Shown here: in pieces, positions 8,971 to 16,982 of the stretch
Position numbering within the stretch: position 1 is the stretch's first letter
How the letters are laid out: each line of letters begins with the position of its first letter
Assembly (NCBI RefSeq): GCF_019134595.1
Contig: NZ_CP077771.1
Span: 744,001 to 808,000, forward strand
Length of the DNA: 64,000 bases
DNA from: Pseudoalteromonas shioyasakiensis
GTDB lineage: Bacteria; Pseudomonadota; Gammaproteobacteria; Enterobacterales; Alteromonadaceae
Direction: 5' to 3'
Notes under the pieces: model-generated
The model's database searches: none
Told to the model about the DNA's origin: nothing
Seen by the model: the letters and a program-made list of their open reading frames with translations, nothing else
Made by a program: the position numbers and the translations under genes

Positions 8971-9222
8971 TTAGGGTTCATCTTGCCAGGAGCTATTGCC
9001 TTCAGAACGTTTTGCAAAGCTTTCTGGTTTCCTGATTGGTTTATCTATACTTTTATAGAATATTAAGATTCCAGCACCACCTATGACGGGGAGTAACCAA
9101 ACCAGAACTATTTGTGCTACTTTTTGAAAAGTTTCAAAATCATTTCTTTTATAAATTACTAAACTAATCAAAATATTGAACACTATTAGCAACCCCAAGC
9201 CTGCTAGTGCATAGTTTCCCAT
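8971..9222 (-). CDS. Small two-helix membrane protein, unknown function
   Basis: An 83-residue protein with two predicted membrane helices (about residues 3-24 and 35-56) and a charged C-terminal tail rich in Lys, Arg and Ser. The arrangement (short N-terminus, helix, charged loop YKRNDFETFQK, helix with LVWLLPVIGG, polar tail) resembles the small membrane module found in PLDc_N-type proteins, but this is a shape similarity only. A reasonable ribosome site (AGGATTAAGGT ATG) supports translation. It has no recognisable functional neighbours and lies in an AT-rich islet with two other orphan genes. Confidence 0.6.
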   Translation of the reverse strand: MGNYALAGLGLLIVFNILISLVIYKRNDFETFQKVAQIVLVWLLPVIGGAGILIFYKSIDKPIRKPESFAKRSEGNSSWQDEP

Positions 9223-9309
9223 ACCTTAATCCTATTGATGTCAAAAACATTCAGCAAAAACGACCGAACGACGGCTTAAATTGTTTGTTATACGCTTTAA
9301 AACGAACAG

Positions 9310-9492
9310 CTAATCGTCCTTTCTTCGGTGTTTAAAGATAAATCGCCCAAATTGAAAACACAAAACTAAAAATACAATGAGAAAAATAAGTCCATTTACC
9401 CACTCAGGCAAAAACTCCACAATCTTCGGAGCAATGAGTTTTAGAATACCGAAAACTGCTACGATGAGAAGAATGAATGCAGTCCCTTTCAC
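9310..9492 (-). CDS. Small membrane protein, unknown function
   Basis: A 60-residue protein starting with GTG behind a good ribosome site (AGGAG, eight bases upstream). It has two predicted membrane helices (about residues 5-22 and 33-51) and ends in a basic tail FKHRRKDD that should lie in the cytoplasm. No family is recognised. It is oriented like the 83-residue protein downstream and separated from it by a stretch carrying an integron-like half site. Confidence 0.5.
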   Translation of the reverse strand: MKGTAFILLIVAVFGILKLIAPKIVEFLPEWVNGLIFLIVFLVLCFQFGRFIFKHRRKDD

Positions 9493-10078
9493 AAAAGCAC
9501 TCCTAAATTTCCGTTCAATGCATCTGTTTATATTTTAAAAATACCAACGTCAAAGTTAATTGCGGGAATATCCTTAAATGTACCGCCCATCTCGCATAGG
9601 GACAAAAAGGGTGGCTATATTAACAAGCGGGGACGATTCACATTCTTTAATCCCAGCATGTTCCTCCCAGATCTACAGCGGTTTGTTATGTGGCTTACCT
9701 CTTTGATATAGTTTTAACAAATTACTTAAGGTATTGCTATCACAAGTTTTTTAAAATCTTTTATGTAAAGTTAAATTCATTAATATACTCGCGTCGATCA
9801 TTTTCATAAAAATATGTGCAAAGAACAGCTTGGCCATTTCAATGACTCATAATCCTTAATGAAGATATATAACGTGGCTTATTCTACCAACCTACTTTAC
9901 ATTTATTATTATATCTTTCATGGTTCAACATCCTATTTAATTTCAAGAAGCTAAATAAAACACAGCATTAAAAATTAATAATAAAACATTAAAAATAGCG
10001 TTTACTTTCATTTTTTTGGCAGATTGTATTATCTAAGTTGCGGAGTACTATATTAAAAAAGCCTCTCAAGGACTGAGA
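9493..10078. other. AT-rich gene-free stretch
   Basis: About 585 bases with no convincing open frame on either strand. It holds a GGGGACGATTCACATTC stretch at about 9629-9645, similar to sequences often seen beside REP-associated transposases, and a GTTTGTTATGTGGC stretch near 9682. The right half is very AT-rich and leads to the ribosome site of the gene at 10079. No promoter can be assigned with confidence. Confidence 0.5.
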
Positions 10079-10525
10079 ATGAAAGTATTGAATTTAAGGA
10101 AGAGTTCAGAGAAAAGCACACTTGCGATCCTCGTGACTTTAGCTGTTTTAACATTGTCTATTCTAAAAGCGACATCCCAAAAGCACCCGCTTTATGAGCT
10201 ACTTTTACTGGCTTTTTCAGTTATTTCGTTTTTGGTTGTATTTTTAATGTTAAGTAGCAAAAAAAAACTAACCATTTGTCGCCACGGTATTTTTTATAGC
10301 TCTGCGTTTGGTAAGGTGCATATTGAACCAAACAAAACTAAACTAATTAAACAATATTCTAAATATGGTTTTAATTGCGTTATTATTATTGGTCATAACT
10401 ACTTTATATTCGCGCCATTTTATTATTTAACATCGAAACAAAAACAACGATTAAAACGATATGATAATAACGTGCTGCATTGGTTAGAGGTTACACGTAA
10501 ACGCAGCAAGTTTCAGGGCTTTTAG
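10079..10525 (+). CDS. Two-helix membrane protein with PH-like C-terminal part, unknown
   Basis: A 148-residue protein with a basic N-terminus, two membrane helices (about residues 16-33 and 39-61), and a basic cytoplasmic C-terminal region. That region (KKKLTICRHGIFYSSAFGKVHIEPNKTK) resembles the start of the small bacterial PH-like domains seen after two helices, but the match is by eye only. The ATG follows a CAAGGAC ribosome site at ordinary spacing. It is an orphan between the sugar cluster and rnd, with AT-rich composition unlike its downstream neighbours, which suggests acquired DNA. No function is proposed. Confidence 0.6.
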   Translation: MKVLNLRKSSEKSTLAILVTLAVLTLSILKATSQKHPLYELLLLAFSVISFLVVFLMLSSKKKLTICRHGIFYSSAFGKVHIEPNKTKLIKQYSKYGFNCVIIIGHNYFIFAPFYYLTSKQKQRLKRYDNNVLHWLEVTRKRSKFQGF

Positions 10526-10573
10526 TACGAAGACAAAGCATACGAAAGCCCTTTATAGGTAATTATACCTTAC

Positions 10574-11704
10574 TTAGTTTTGCCACTCTTTAAGTACGTC
10601 TTTCACATACTCATAGCGCCATGAATTGAATAGATCTGGCTTTGATGCGGCTTTACGCTCATCAGCATCGAGCTTCCAATTCCAGCTGATCAGCTGGTTA
10701 ATCTGTTTTTTAGAGGCCAATACATCTTCAGGAATACCCTGCTCTTTTGCAGCTTTAGTAATTTTTTGTTTAATATCTTTAGCCGCTTTTTTATATGCCG
10801 GAAAATCGATTAAACGTTTTAATTGTGCAGGTTGTTCGCTTACAGGAACGGCTGTACCACGCTCAATACATTTTAAAATTTCTACGCCCGAACGATTCAC
10901 TTCCATTGGCTCAACACCTGGCACTCTGCGTAACGCATTTAAACTAGCAGGCTTACGCTTAGCAATTTCAACCATGTTGTGCTCTTTTACCACAAAGTTA
11001 AGCGCGAGGTTTTTGCGCTCTGCCTTTTCACGGCGCCATGCGGCAAGTTCGCGTAATACTGCTAAGTCGTGCGGTCGTAATTGCCAAGCATTTTTAATAT
11101 CTTTATAAAGCTGATCTGCTGGTGGTTGGTAAGCACGTTTTTGCGCGACTAACTCGCTTTCGCTGATCACGATGTCAAAAAAGCCAGCTTCATCAATTTG
11201 TTTTTTAATAATTTCAAAACAAGGCAGTAAGTGATACGTATCGGCAGCGGCATAATCTAGTTGTTTTTCTGTTAGCGGGCGCTGTAACCAGTTAGTACGC
11301 GATTCACTTTTATCAATTTCGATATCAAGTAACTCTTTAACCATGTGGGCAAAGCCCATGCAGTTACCATGACCTAATATTTGCAGTGCAAATTGGGTAT
11401 CAAACAGTGGTGTTGGTACAAAGCCAGCGTATTTTTGAAACACTTCAATATCTTCTGACGGTGAATGCAGTACTTTTAACACCTCTGGGTTTTTAAGTAC
11501 TTGCCAAAAATCAAAAAGCGACAACTCAGCCAGTGGGTCGATTAACGCTAAATGCTCACCATCGTATACTTGAATAAGTGCAACTTCAGGGTAAAGCGTA
11601 CGACGACGCATAAACTCGGTATCAATTGCCAGTACCTGTTTTCCTGTTATTTTTTCTACAAAATCATTTAATTGATTTTGCGTTTCGATCAGTTGATATT
11701 GCAC
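10574..11704 (-). CDS. rnd: Ribonuclease D
   Basis: This 376-residue protein trims the 3' ends of tRNA precursors and other small RNAs. The N-terminal DEDD exonuclease domain has D28 and E30 in AIDTEFMRR, the second Asp in FDTQFALQILG, and the Tyr/Asp pair in YAAADTYHLLP. Two HRDC-like helical domains follow (about residues 205-290 and 300-376), giving the full family length. The start codon is GTG. It lies directly downstream of fadD on the same strand, as in many gammaproteobacteria (fadD-rnd order), but a strong terminator separates them. Confidence 0.95.
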   Translation of the reverse strand: MQYQLIETQNQLNDFVEKITGKQVLAIDTEFMRRRTLYPEVALIQVYDGEHLALIDPLAELSLFDFWQVLKNPEVLKVLHSPSEDIEVFQKYAGFVPTPLFDTQFALQILGHGNCMGFAHMVKELLDIEIDKSESRTNWLQRPLTEKQLDYAAADTYHLLPCFEIIKKQIDEAGFFDIVISESELVAQKRAYQPPADQLYKDIKNAWQLRPHDLAVLRELAAWRREKAERKNLALNFVVKEHNMVEIAKRKPASLNALRRVPGVEPMEVNRSGVEILKCIERGTAVPVSEQPAQLKRLIDFPAYKKAAKDIKQKITKAAKEQGIPEDVLASKKQINQLISWNWKLDADERKAASKPDLFNSWRYEYVKDVLKEWQN

Positions 11705-11728
11705 TTATACCCCTTTCTTTACCATAAA

Positions 11729-11750
11729 AAAGCCGGCTAATGCCGGCTTT
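11729..11750 (-). terminator. Terminator of fadD
   Basis: AAAGCCGGC and GCCGGCTTT form a nine-base stem with a four-base loop. Read on the minus strand it is followed by a T-run, three bases after the fadD stop. Confidence 0.88.
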
Positions 11751-11752
11751 AA

Positions 11753-13414
11753 TTATTTTTGTTCGTCCTTTAAGGCTCTTCTTAGAATCTTACCAACGTT
11801 TGTTTTTGGTAGTTCATCTCTAAACTCAACGAGTTTAGGCACCTTATAGTTCGTTAAATTATCACGACAGTGCTTTATTATATCTTTTTCAGTTAAAGAT
11901 TGATCTTTTTTCACGACAAAAACTTTAACTTGTTCACCACTAACCTCATGAGGAATACCGATAGCTGCTACTTCAAGCACGCCATCGTGCATAGCAACAA
12001 CTTCTTCGATCTCATTTGGGAACACGTTGAAGCCAGATACAATAATCATGTCTTTCTTACGATCAACAATATAGAAGAAACCTTCATCATCGTAAGTTGC
12101 AATATCACCTGTTGCAAACCAACCGTCTTTTAAGCACTCGGCTGTTGCATCTGGGCGGTTATAGTAACCTTGCATAACTTGTGGGCCTTTAACCCAAAGC
12201 TCGCCTGGCTCACCTTTCGCTGCTTCTTCACCATTTTCAAGCATAAGCTTAATGTCAGTGCTAGGAGCAGGTAAACCAATTGAACCATTATAACCTTCAA
12301 GGTCGTAAGGGCTAACAGTTACAAGTGGTGCACACTCAGTTAAACCATAACCTTCCATTAATTTGGTTTTTGTTACAGCTTGCCATTTTTCAGCAACTGG
12401 GCGCTGTACTGCCATTCCACCGCCAAGTGACATTTTTAAGCTTGAGAAATCAAGTTCAGCAAAACCTGGGGTATTTAGTAAACCGTTAAATAGCGTATTC
12501 ACACCCGTTACAGCAGTAAATTTGTGTTGTGCTAACTCTTTTACAAAGCCAGGCATATCACGAGGGTTTGTAATAAGTACGTTTAAACCACCGTATTTCA
12601 TAAATGTTAGGCAGTTCGCTGTCAGAGCAAAGATGTGATAAAGCGGCAGTGCCGTAATAACCACTTCTTTTCCGCGATCTAACACGTTATCAAGACAACC
12701 TGATACTTGTTCAAGGTTACCAACCATGTTGCCATGCGATAGCATTGCACCTTTAGATACACCGGTTGTACCACCTGTGTATTGCAAGAATGCTAAGTCG
12801 TTTAAATCAACATCTGGCTTTTTATAGCTCGCTTCGTTACCAGCAAGTGTATCGGCAAATTTGATTACATTTGGCAATGAGTAGCTAGGCACCATTTTCT
12901 TAACGTGCTTAACCACAAAGTTAACGATGTGCTTTTTAAGGCCGCCCACCATATCACCCACTTGGGTAACCACAATGTGCTTAACGTTGGTTTTTGGTAA
13001 TGCTTTTTCTAGAGTATCGGCAAAGTTAGCAAGAATGAAAATTGCTGATGACTCTGAGTCATTTAACTGATGCTCTAATTCACGCACGGTGTAAAGTGGG
13101 TTTACGTTCACCACTACACAGCCCGCACGAAGAATACCTAAAATGGTCACAGGTGTTTGCAGTAGATTCGGCATCATCACCGCTACTTTATCGCCTTTTT
13201 TCAGACCAAGATCATTTTGAATGTACGACGCAACACGTTTTGTAGCACTGTCTAACTCATTATAGGTCAACACTTTACCCATGTTGGTAAAGGCTGGAAG
13301 GTCACTATAGTCAGCAAAACTTTTTTCAAACAAGTCGAGTAGCGAGTGATAATGCTCAGGGTCGATTGTTTCAGGCATACCTTCTGGGTAGCGTTTAAGC
13401 CAGATTTTTTCCAC
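11753..13414 (-). CDS. fadD: Long-chain fatty acid-CoA ligase
   Basis: The 553-residue product activates long-chain fatty acids to acyl-CoA at the inner membrane, for degradation and as part of uptake. Adenylate-forming motifs are clear: the phosphate-binding loop [16 protein letters not shown], the GYGLTECAP core, the [25 protein letters not shown] hinge region, and the catalytic Lys region TNVGKILRR at the C-terminus. Length and the N-terminal [13 protein letters not shown] match FadD of gammaproteobacteria. Translation starts at GTG after an AGGAGCTAAGA ribosome site. No FadR-like operator could be called by eye upstream. Confidence 0.95.
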   Translation of the reverse strand: MEKIWLKRYPEGMPETIDPEHYHSLLDLFEKSFADYSDLPAFTNMGKVLTYNELDSATKRVASYIQNDLGLKKGDKVAVMMPNLLQTPVTILGILRAGCVVVNVNPLYTVRELEHQLNDSESSAIFILANFADTLEKALPKTNVKHIVVTQVGDMVGGLKKHIVNFVVKHVKKMVPSYSLPNVIKFADTLAGNEASYKKPDVDLNDLAFLQYTGGTTGVSKGAMLSHGNMVGNLEQVSGCLDNVLDRGKEVVITALPLYHIFALTANCLTFMKYGGLNVLITNPRDMPGFVKELAQHKFTAVTGVNTLFNGLLNTPGFAELDFSSLKMSLGGGMAVQRPVAEKWQAVTKTKLMEGYGLTECAPLVTVSPYDLEGYNGSIGLPAPSTDIKLMLENGEEAAKGEPGELWVKGPQVMQGYYNRPDATAECLKDGWFATGDIATYDDEGFFYIVDRKKDMIIVSGFNVFPNEIEEVVAMHDGVLEVAAIGIPHEVSGEQVKVFVVKKDQSLTEKDIIKHCRDNLTNYKVPKLVEFRDELPKTNVGKILRRALKDEQK

Positions 13415-13531
13415 TCTTAGCTCCTGTTTATAATTATATTTTTTAATAACCTTAATCTAACTAAGGCCGTTTCTCAATGGAGTAAATACTCTAATGGTGC
13501 AGATAATCCCACATTTGGTGCAATTATACAA

Positions 13532-14383
13532 TTAACTTACTTTATACTGCCCAATAAATGCATGAATGTGCTCTAAGGTTAATGCAGGGCTTTGCATATG
13601 GCAATGGTGACCTCCAGGTATCTCATGAATTTTTAACTCCTTGTAATATTTACCATATGCCTCTAGGTTATCTTTCACAAAAGGATACCCCTTATCCCCT
13701 AGGATAAGCTGACATGGTGCGTTAATTTGTTTGATGGTTGCAATACATTGCGCCTCATCAAATCGAAATCCTGAGTGATTTTTAAGCTTAGGATCGGTTG
13801 TTAAATACCACTTACCTGCTTTTTCGTAACTATTGCGTGTCATTAAAAGCTTTGCTTGTGGGTATTCAAGGTCGCCACTTGCAAGCCTTGCACTAATAAT
13901 GTGCGCTATTGAGTCAAATGCGCGAGGGCCTTTACTGTTTACCCGCGCTCTATTTAATATCGCTTTACGAAGTTGGCCGCTCACTTCATTGCTGTTAGTT
14001 GTAACGCAGCCGATTCCCTCAATAAAGTTTACCGATGCTACCTTTTCAGGGAAGCAGCTCGCAACAACCCCAGCAACCATGGCGCCCATAGAATGGCCAA
14101 CTAAATGCACTTTCGTTACATCGAGTGACTCAATAAACTTATATACATCATCAACATAATCAATAAAGTAATAATGAGCGTCACTGCTTCGCCAATCAGA
14201 CAAACCATGGCCAGGAAAATCAAGGCAATACCAACGCTGGTTTAACTGCGCGTTTTGTAACATAGGTATGTAACTATGTGCGTTATCAAGCCAACCATGT
14301 AAGGCAATCACAACCTCTTCGCCATGACCAAAGGTTAGGCCATGCATTGCCTGAGTGCCAGTTTGAAAAGAAAAAGGTTGCAC
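13532..14383 (-). CDS. Alpha/beta hydrolase
   Basis: This 283-residue cytoplasmic protein has the alpha/beta-hydrolase fold: an oxyanion region VIALHGWLDNAHSY, the nucleophile elbow GHSMGA (Ser), a late Asp in QLILGDKGYP, and the catalytic His in PGGHHCHMQ. It resembles epoxide-hydrolase/proline iminopeptidase-like esterases. Starting codon is GTG with a good TAGGAG ribosome site. Gammaproteobacteria often carry such a hydrolase beside fadD, and it may act on acyl or ester substrates, but the substrate is unknown. Confidence 0.88.
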   Translation of the reverse strand: MQPFSFQTGTQAMHGLTFGHGEEVVIALHGWLDNAHSYIPMLQNAQLNQRWYCLDFPGHGLSDWRSSDAHYYFIDYVDDVYKFIESLDVTKVHLVGHSMGAMVAGVVASCFPEKVASVNFIEGIGCVTTNSNEVSGQLRKAILNRARVNSKGPRAFDSIAHIISARLASGDLEYPQAKLLMTRNSYEKAGKWYLTTDPKLKNHSGFRFDEAQCIATIKQINAPCQLILGDKGYPFVKDNLEAYGKYYKELKIHEIPGGHHCHMQSPALTLEHIHAFIGQYKVS

Positions 14384-14493
14384 AATTACTCCTATTTATT
14401 AAGCGTTTCAACTTAAAGGCGTTTATTTATCGTCTGGCTAGTATACAATAATCCTCGCAGTATAAATAAGGGCACAATAATAAGGTTACATCA

Positions 14494-15783
14494 ATGAAAT
14501 TAAAATTAAGTCTTTTAGCATTATTATGCTCAGCAGGCTCAGTAATGGCTGAATCAGCACCAAAAAACATCATTTATATGATTGGTGATGGTATGGGCCC
14601 GGCGTACACAACTGCATACCGTTACTTTAAAGATGATCCAAATACTAAAGTCGTTGACCCAACTGTTTTCGATACTATTTTGCGTGGTATGGCACATACC
14701 TACCCTGACGATCATACCTATGTAACAGACAGCGCAGCAGGTGCAACAGCTCTAAGCAGTGGTCATAAAAGTTATAATGGCGCAATTGCCGTTGATACTG
14801 ATAAAAAACCAGTAAAAACCATGCTTGAGGTTGCTAAAGAGCGCGGCATGACAACAGCACTTGTAGCTACATCGCAAATCAACCACGCTACACCAGCAAG
14901 CTTTGCTTCACATAACGAATCACGCCGTAACTACGACGAGATTGCTAACGACTATATCGATAACAAAATCGCGGGTAAATTACCGGTTGATTTAATGTTA
15001 GGTGGCGGCACGAAATATTACGTTCGTGAAGACCGTAACCTAGTGGAAGAGTTTAAAGCAGCAGGTTATCAGTACAGCGATGACTTTGCAGCAATGAGTG
15101 ATTTAAAGCAAGTTCCTGCTCTTGGTTTATTTGCTGAAGTAGGTTTACCGTTTGCGCTTGACGAAAATCCAACCCGCCTTACGCAAATGACAACTAAAGC
15201 ACTTGATTTACTGGATGGTCAAAACGACAAAGGTTTCTTTGTGATGATCGAAGGCAGCCAAATTGACTGGTGTGGTCATGCAAACGACATCGCATGTGCA
15301 ATGGGCGAAATGGACGACTTTGCTAAATCGATTGAACAAGCAAAAGCGTATGTAGATAAAAACCCTGATACTCTGCTTGTTATCACTGCCGACCACTCAA
15401 CAGGTGGCTTAACACTTGGTGCTCATGGTCAATATAAATGGGAAACAGACGTTGTTAAAGGTGTTAAAGCAACAGCTGGCACTATCACAAAAGATTTACT
15501 TGAAAGTGATGACTTAAAAGCAGTATGGCAAAAGTATTCTGATATCGAATTCACTGATGCAAACAGCATTAAGCTTAGCCAAGCTAAGAAAATGGGTGAT
15601 AAAGCACTACTACTTGCAGTAAAAGATATCATCAATCATGCCAGCTTCACGGGTTGGACTACTGGCGGCCACACCGCTATTGATGTACAAGTATTTGCCT
15701 ATGGTAAACGTGCTGAAGATTTTTACGGTTCGCAAAACAATACTGCGATTGCCGACAAACTGATTGATTATATAAAACAGTAA
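14494..15783 (+). CDS. phoA: Alkaline phosphatase
   Basis: A 429-residue exported phosphomonoesterase. A signal peptide spans residues 1-19 (ending SVMA). The metal ligand D32 lies in YMIGDGMGPAY, the phosphorylated serine is S80 in TDSAAGATALSSGHK, and further metal ligands appear in IEGSQIDWCGH, TADHSTGG and TTGGHTAIDV. It belongs to the shorter marine alkaline phosphatase type rather than to E. coli PhoA proper. It releases phosphate from organic esters in the periplasm. No Pho box could be recognised upstream; a TATACAATAAT stretch about 45-55 bases before the ATG may be a -10 region. Confidence 0.93.
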   Translation: MKLKLSLLALLCSAGSVMAESAPKNIIYMIGDGMGPAYTTAYRYFKDDPNTKVVDPTVFDTILRGMAHTYPDDHTYVTDSAAGATALSSGHKSYNGAIAVDTDKKPVKTMLEVAKERGMTTALVATSQINHATPASFASHNESRRNYDEIANDYIDNKIAGKLPVDLMLGGGTKYYVREDRNLVEEFKAAGYQYSDDFAAMSDLKQVPALGLFAEVGLPFALDENPTRLTQMTTKALDLLDGQNDKGFFVMIEGSQIDWCGHANDIACAMGEMDDFAKSIEQAKAYVDKNPDTLLVITADHSTGGLTLGAHGQYKWETDVVKGVKATAGTITKDLLESDDLKAVWQKYSDIEFTDANSIKLSQAKKMGDKALLLAVKDIINHASFTGWTTGGHTAIDVQVFAYGKRAEDFYGSQNNTAIADKLIDYIKQ

Positions 15784-15810
15784 GTTATATTGAATACTGT
15801 CCAATCAAAA

Positions 15811-15839
15811 AATGCCTAAATATTTTGTTTAGGCTTTTT
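15811..15839 (+). terminator. Terminator of the alkaline phosphatase gene
   Basis: GCCTAAA (15814-15820) pairs with TTTAGGC (15828-15834), flanked by an A-run before and a T-run after. It may work in both directions between the two convergent genes. Confidence 0.8.
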
Positions 15840-15879
15840 GTGAATTCAGTTTTAGCTTTTATTAATTTATTCCAATTCG

Positions 15880-16203
15880 CTAAGCATATACATCAACGCC
15901 AATAAGGCTTTGCACTTCGGCACGGCGCTCTAAGTTAGCAAATTCTGTGTAGGTTGAAATAGCGCGACTGGTTTTTGGGTTGCTTGGTTTATCATAAATT
16001 GTTTGCTGATAGCTTTGCGACTCAGCTTTAAATTCATCTGCAATAGCAACAGCTTGAGGGCTTGATTTAACATACTCTGTTGACGATTTTTGCTCAGCCG
16101 TTTGATCTGATATAGCTTTGGGCTTATCAGTAACGGTATTTTTACGGCTATATTGACCGGGAATGTCACCGGTGTAAAAGCCTGAGCCAATTGGTAAAGT
16201 CAA
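15880..16203 (-). CDS. Hypothetical protein, polar, unknown function
   Basis: A 107-residue polar protein without membrane segments or signal. The N-terminus PIGSGFYTGDIPGQY and the C-terminal part (FANLERRAEVQSLIGVDVYA) look like conserved ends of a small family found near tsaB in related bacteria; this is an impression, not a search result. The only start of the usual kinds is TTG with no clear ribosome site, and an overlapping frame is also open, so the exact start is uncertain. The middle is rich in Ser, Gln, Lys and Ala and probably disordered. Confidence 0.5.
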   Translation of the reverse strand: MTLPIGSGFYTGDIPGQYSRKNTVTDKPKAISDQTAEQKSSTEYVKSSPQAVAIADEFKAESQSYQQTIYDKPSNPKTSRAISTYTEFANLERRAEVQSLIGVDVYA

Positions 16204-16244
16204 ACTCGTAATTCCACATCAAACATGACTAAATTATGTGCCAT

Positions 16245-16281
16245 AACTGACGGGCACGCAAGTCCCGTTATTCTCTCAGTT
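16245..16281. repeat. Two-tier hairpin at the end of tsaB
   Basis: Outer arms AACTGA (16245-16250) and TCAGTT (16276-16281) enclose inner arms ACGGG (16250-16254) and CCCGT (16264-16268). It abuts the tsaB stop codon. No T-run follows, so its role as a terminator is doubtful. Confidence 0.4.
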
Positions 16282-16972
16282 ACTCTCGGCCTGGTAGCTT
16301 TTTCCAAGTCACTGTATCACGAACATATTTAGGCTGCGCATTGGCTGCAGTCACCGTTTCACCATTAGCGAATGCCGTACCAACCGAGGCCAGCATGTAC
16401 TGCGCATCAGGCAGTAAAATATTTTCATTTAAACTTACATTTGCCAGATCTGTAACAAGTGCAGGATAGGTTTTCCAACCCGTACCCACCGCTGCCGCCG
16501 CAATTTCAGGTAACGTTAGCAACTCAGGTTTAATAACTTGCTCTTCATCAACCAGCGTCATTAAGCCATTATCATCAGCTTTATAATGAGCGTAATAAAT
16601 CTCACCCATACGTGCATCAATGGCAGAAAACACATCGCTGGCTTGCTCTTGCTCAAATGCTTGTTGCGCCATCATCTGTAATGTTGATACGCCAATCAAA
16701 GGTAAACGTGCGGCATAAGCTAAACCTTGAGCAATCGCAACACTGATACGCACGCCCGTAAAACTACCCGGCCCTTGACCAAAACCAATCACATCTAAAT
16801 CGGTTAGCTTACATTGCGCCTTTGCGAGTAACTCATCAATTAAAGGCAAAATCTTTTGGCTGTGCTGCTGTGGGCACTCTTCAAAATGATGAAATGTTTG
16901 CCCTTGATAATGAAGCACCAGCGATAAAGCTTCAGTTGATGCATCTAAGGCAAGAATATTGTGTTTAATCAT
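16280..16972 (-). CDS. tsaB: tRNA threonylcarbamoyladenosine biosynthesis protein TsaB
   Basis: This 230-residue cytoplasmic protein is the non-catalytic partner of TsaD in making the t6A modification at position 37 of ANN-decoding tRNAs. It has the ASKHA-like start ILALDASTEALSLVL, the SQKILPLIDELL segment, and the diagnostic GFGQGPGSFTGVRISVAIAQGLA block; length is typical. It starts ten bases after the helicase gene on the same strand, the yoaA-tsaB order seen in E. coli and relatives, so the two are probably co-transcribed. Confidence 0.95.
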   Translation of the reverse strand: MIKHNILALDASTEALSLVLHYQGQTFHHFEECPQQHSQKILPLIDELLAKAQCKLTDLDVIGFGQGPGSFTGVRISVAIAQGLAYAARLPLIGVSTLQMMAQQAFEQEQASDVFSAIDARMGEIYYAHYKADDNGLMTLVDEEQVIKPELLTLPEIAAAAVGTGWKTYPALVTDLANVSLNENILLPDAQYMLASVGTAFANGETVTAANAQPKYVRDTVTWKKLPGRE

Positions 16973-16982
16973 CTAAGTTACT

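Noticed and set aside
10626..11108. Open frame of 160 codons antisense to rnd
   Set aside because: Complete overlap with the conserved rnd gene; Ser/Ala/Cys-rich translation typical of a shadow frame.
14384..14493. Pho box upstream of the alkaline phosphatase gene
   Set aside because: No pair of CTGTCAT-like direct repeats with the right spacing was found by eye.
15930..16190. Alternative frame over the small gene near tsaB
   Set aside because: The overlapping 107-residue frame has a more protein-like, polar composition with conserved-looking ends; the alternative is rich in Leu, Gln and Lys with no features.
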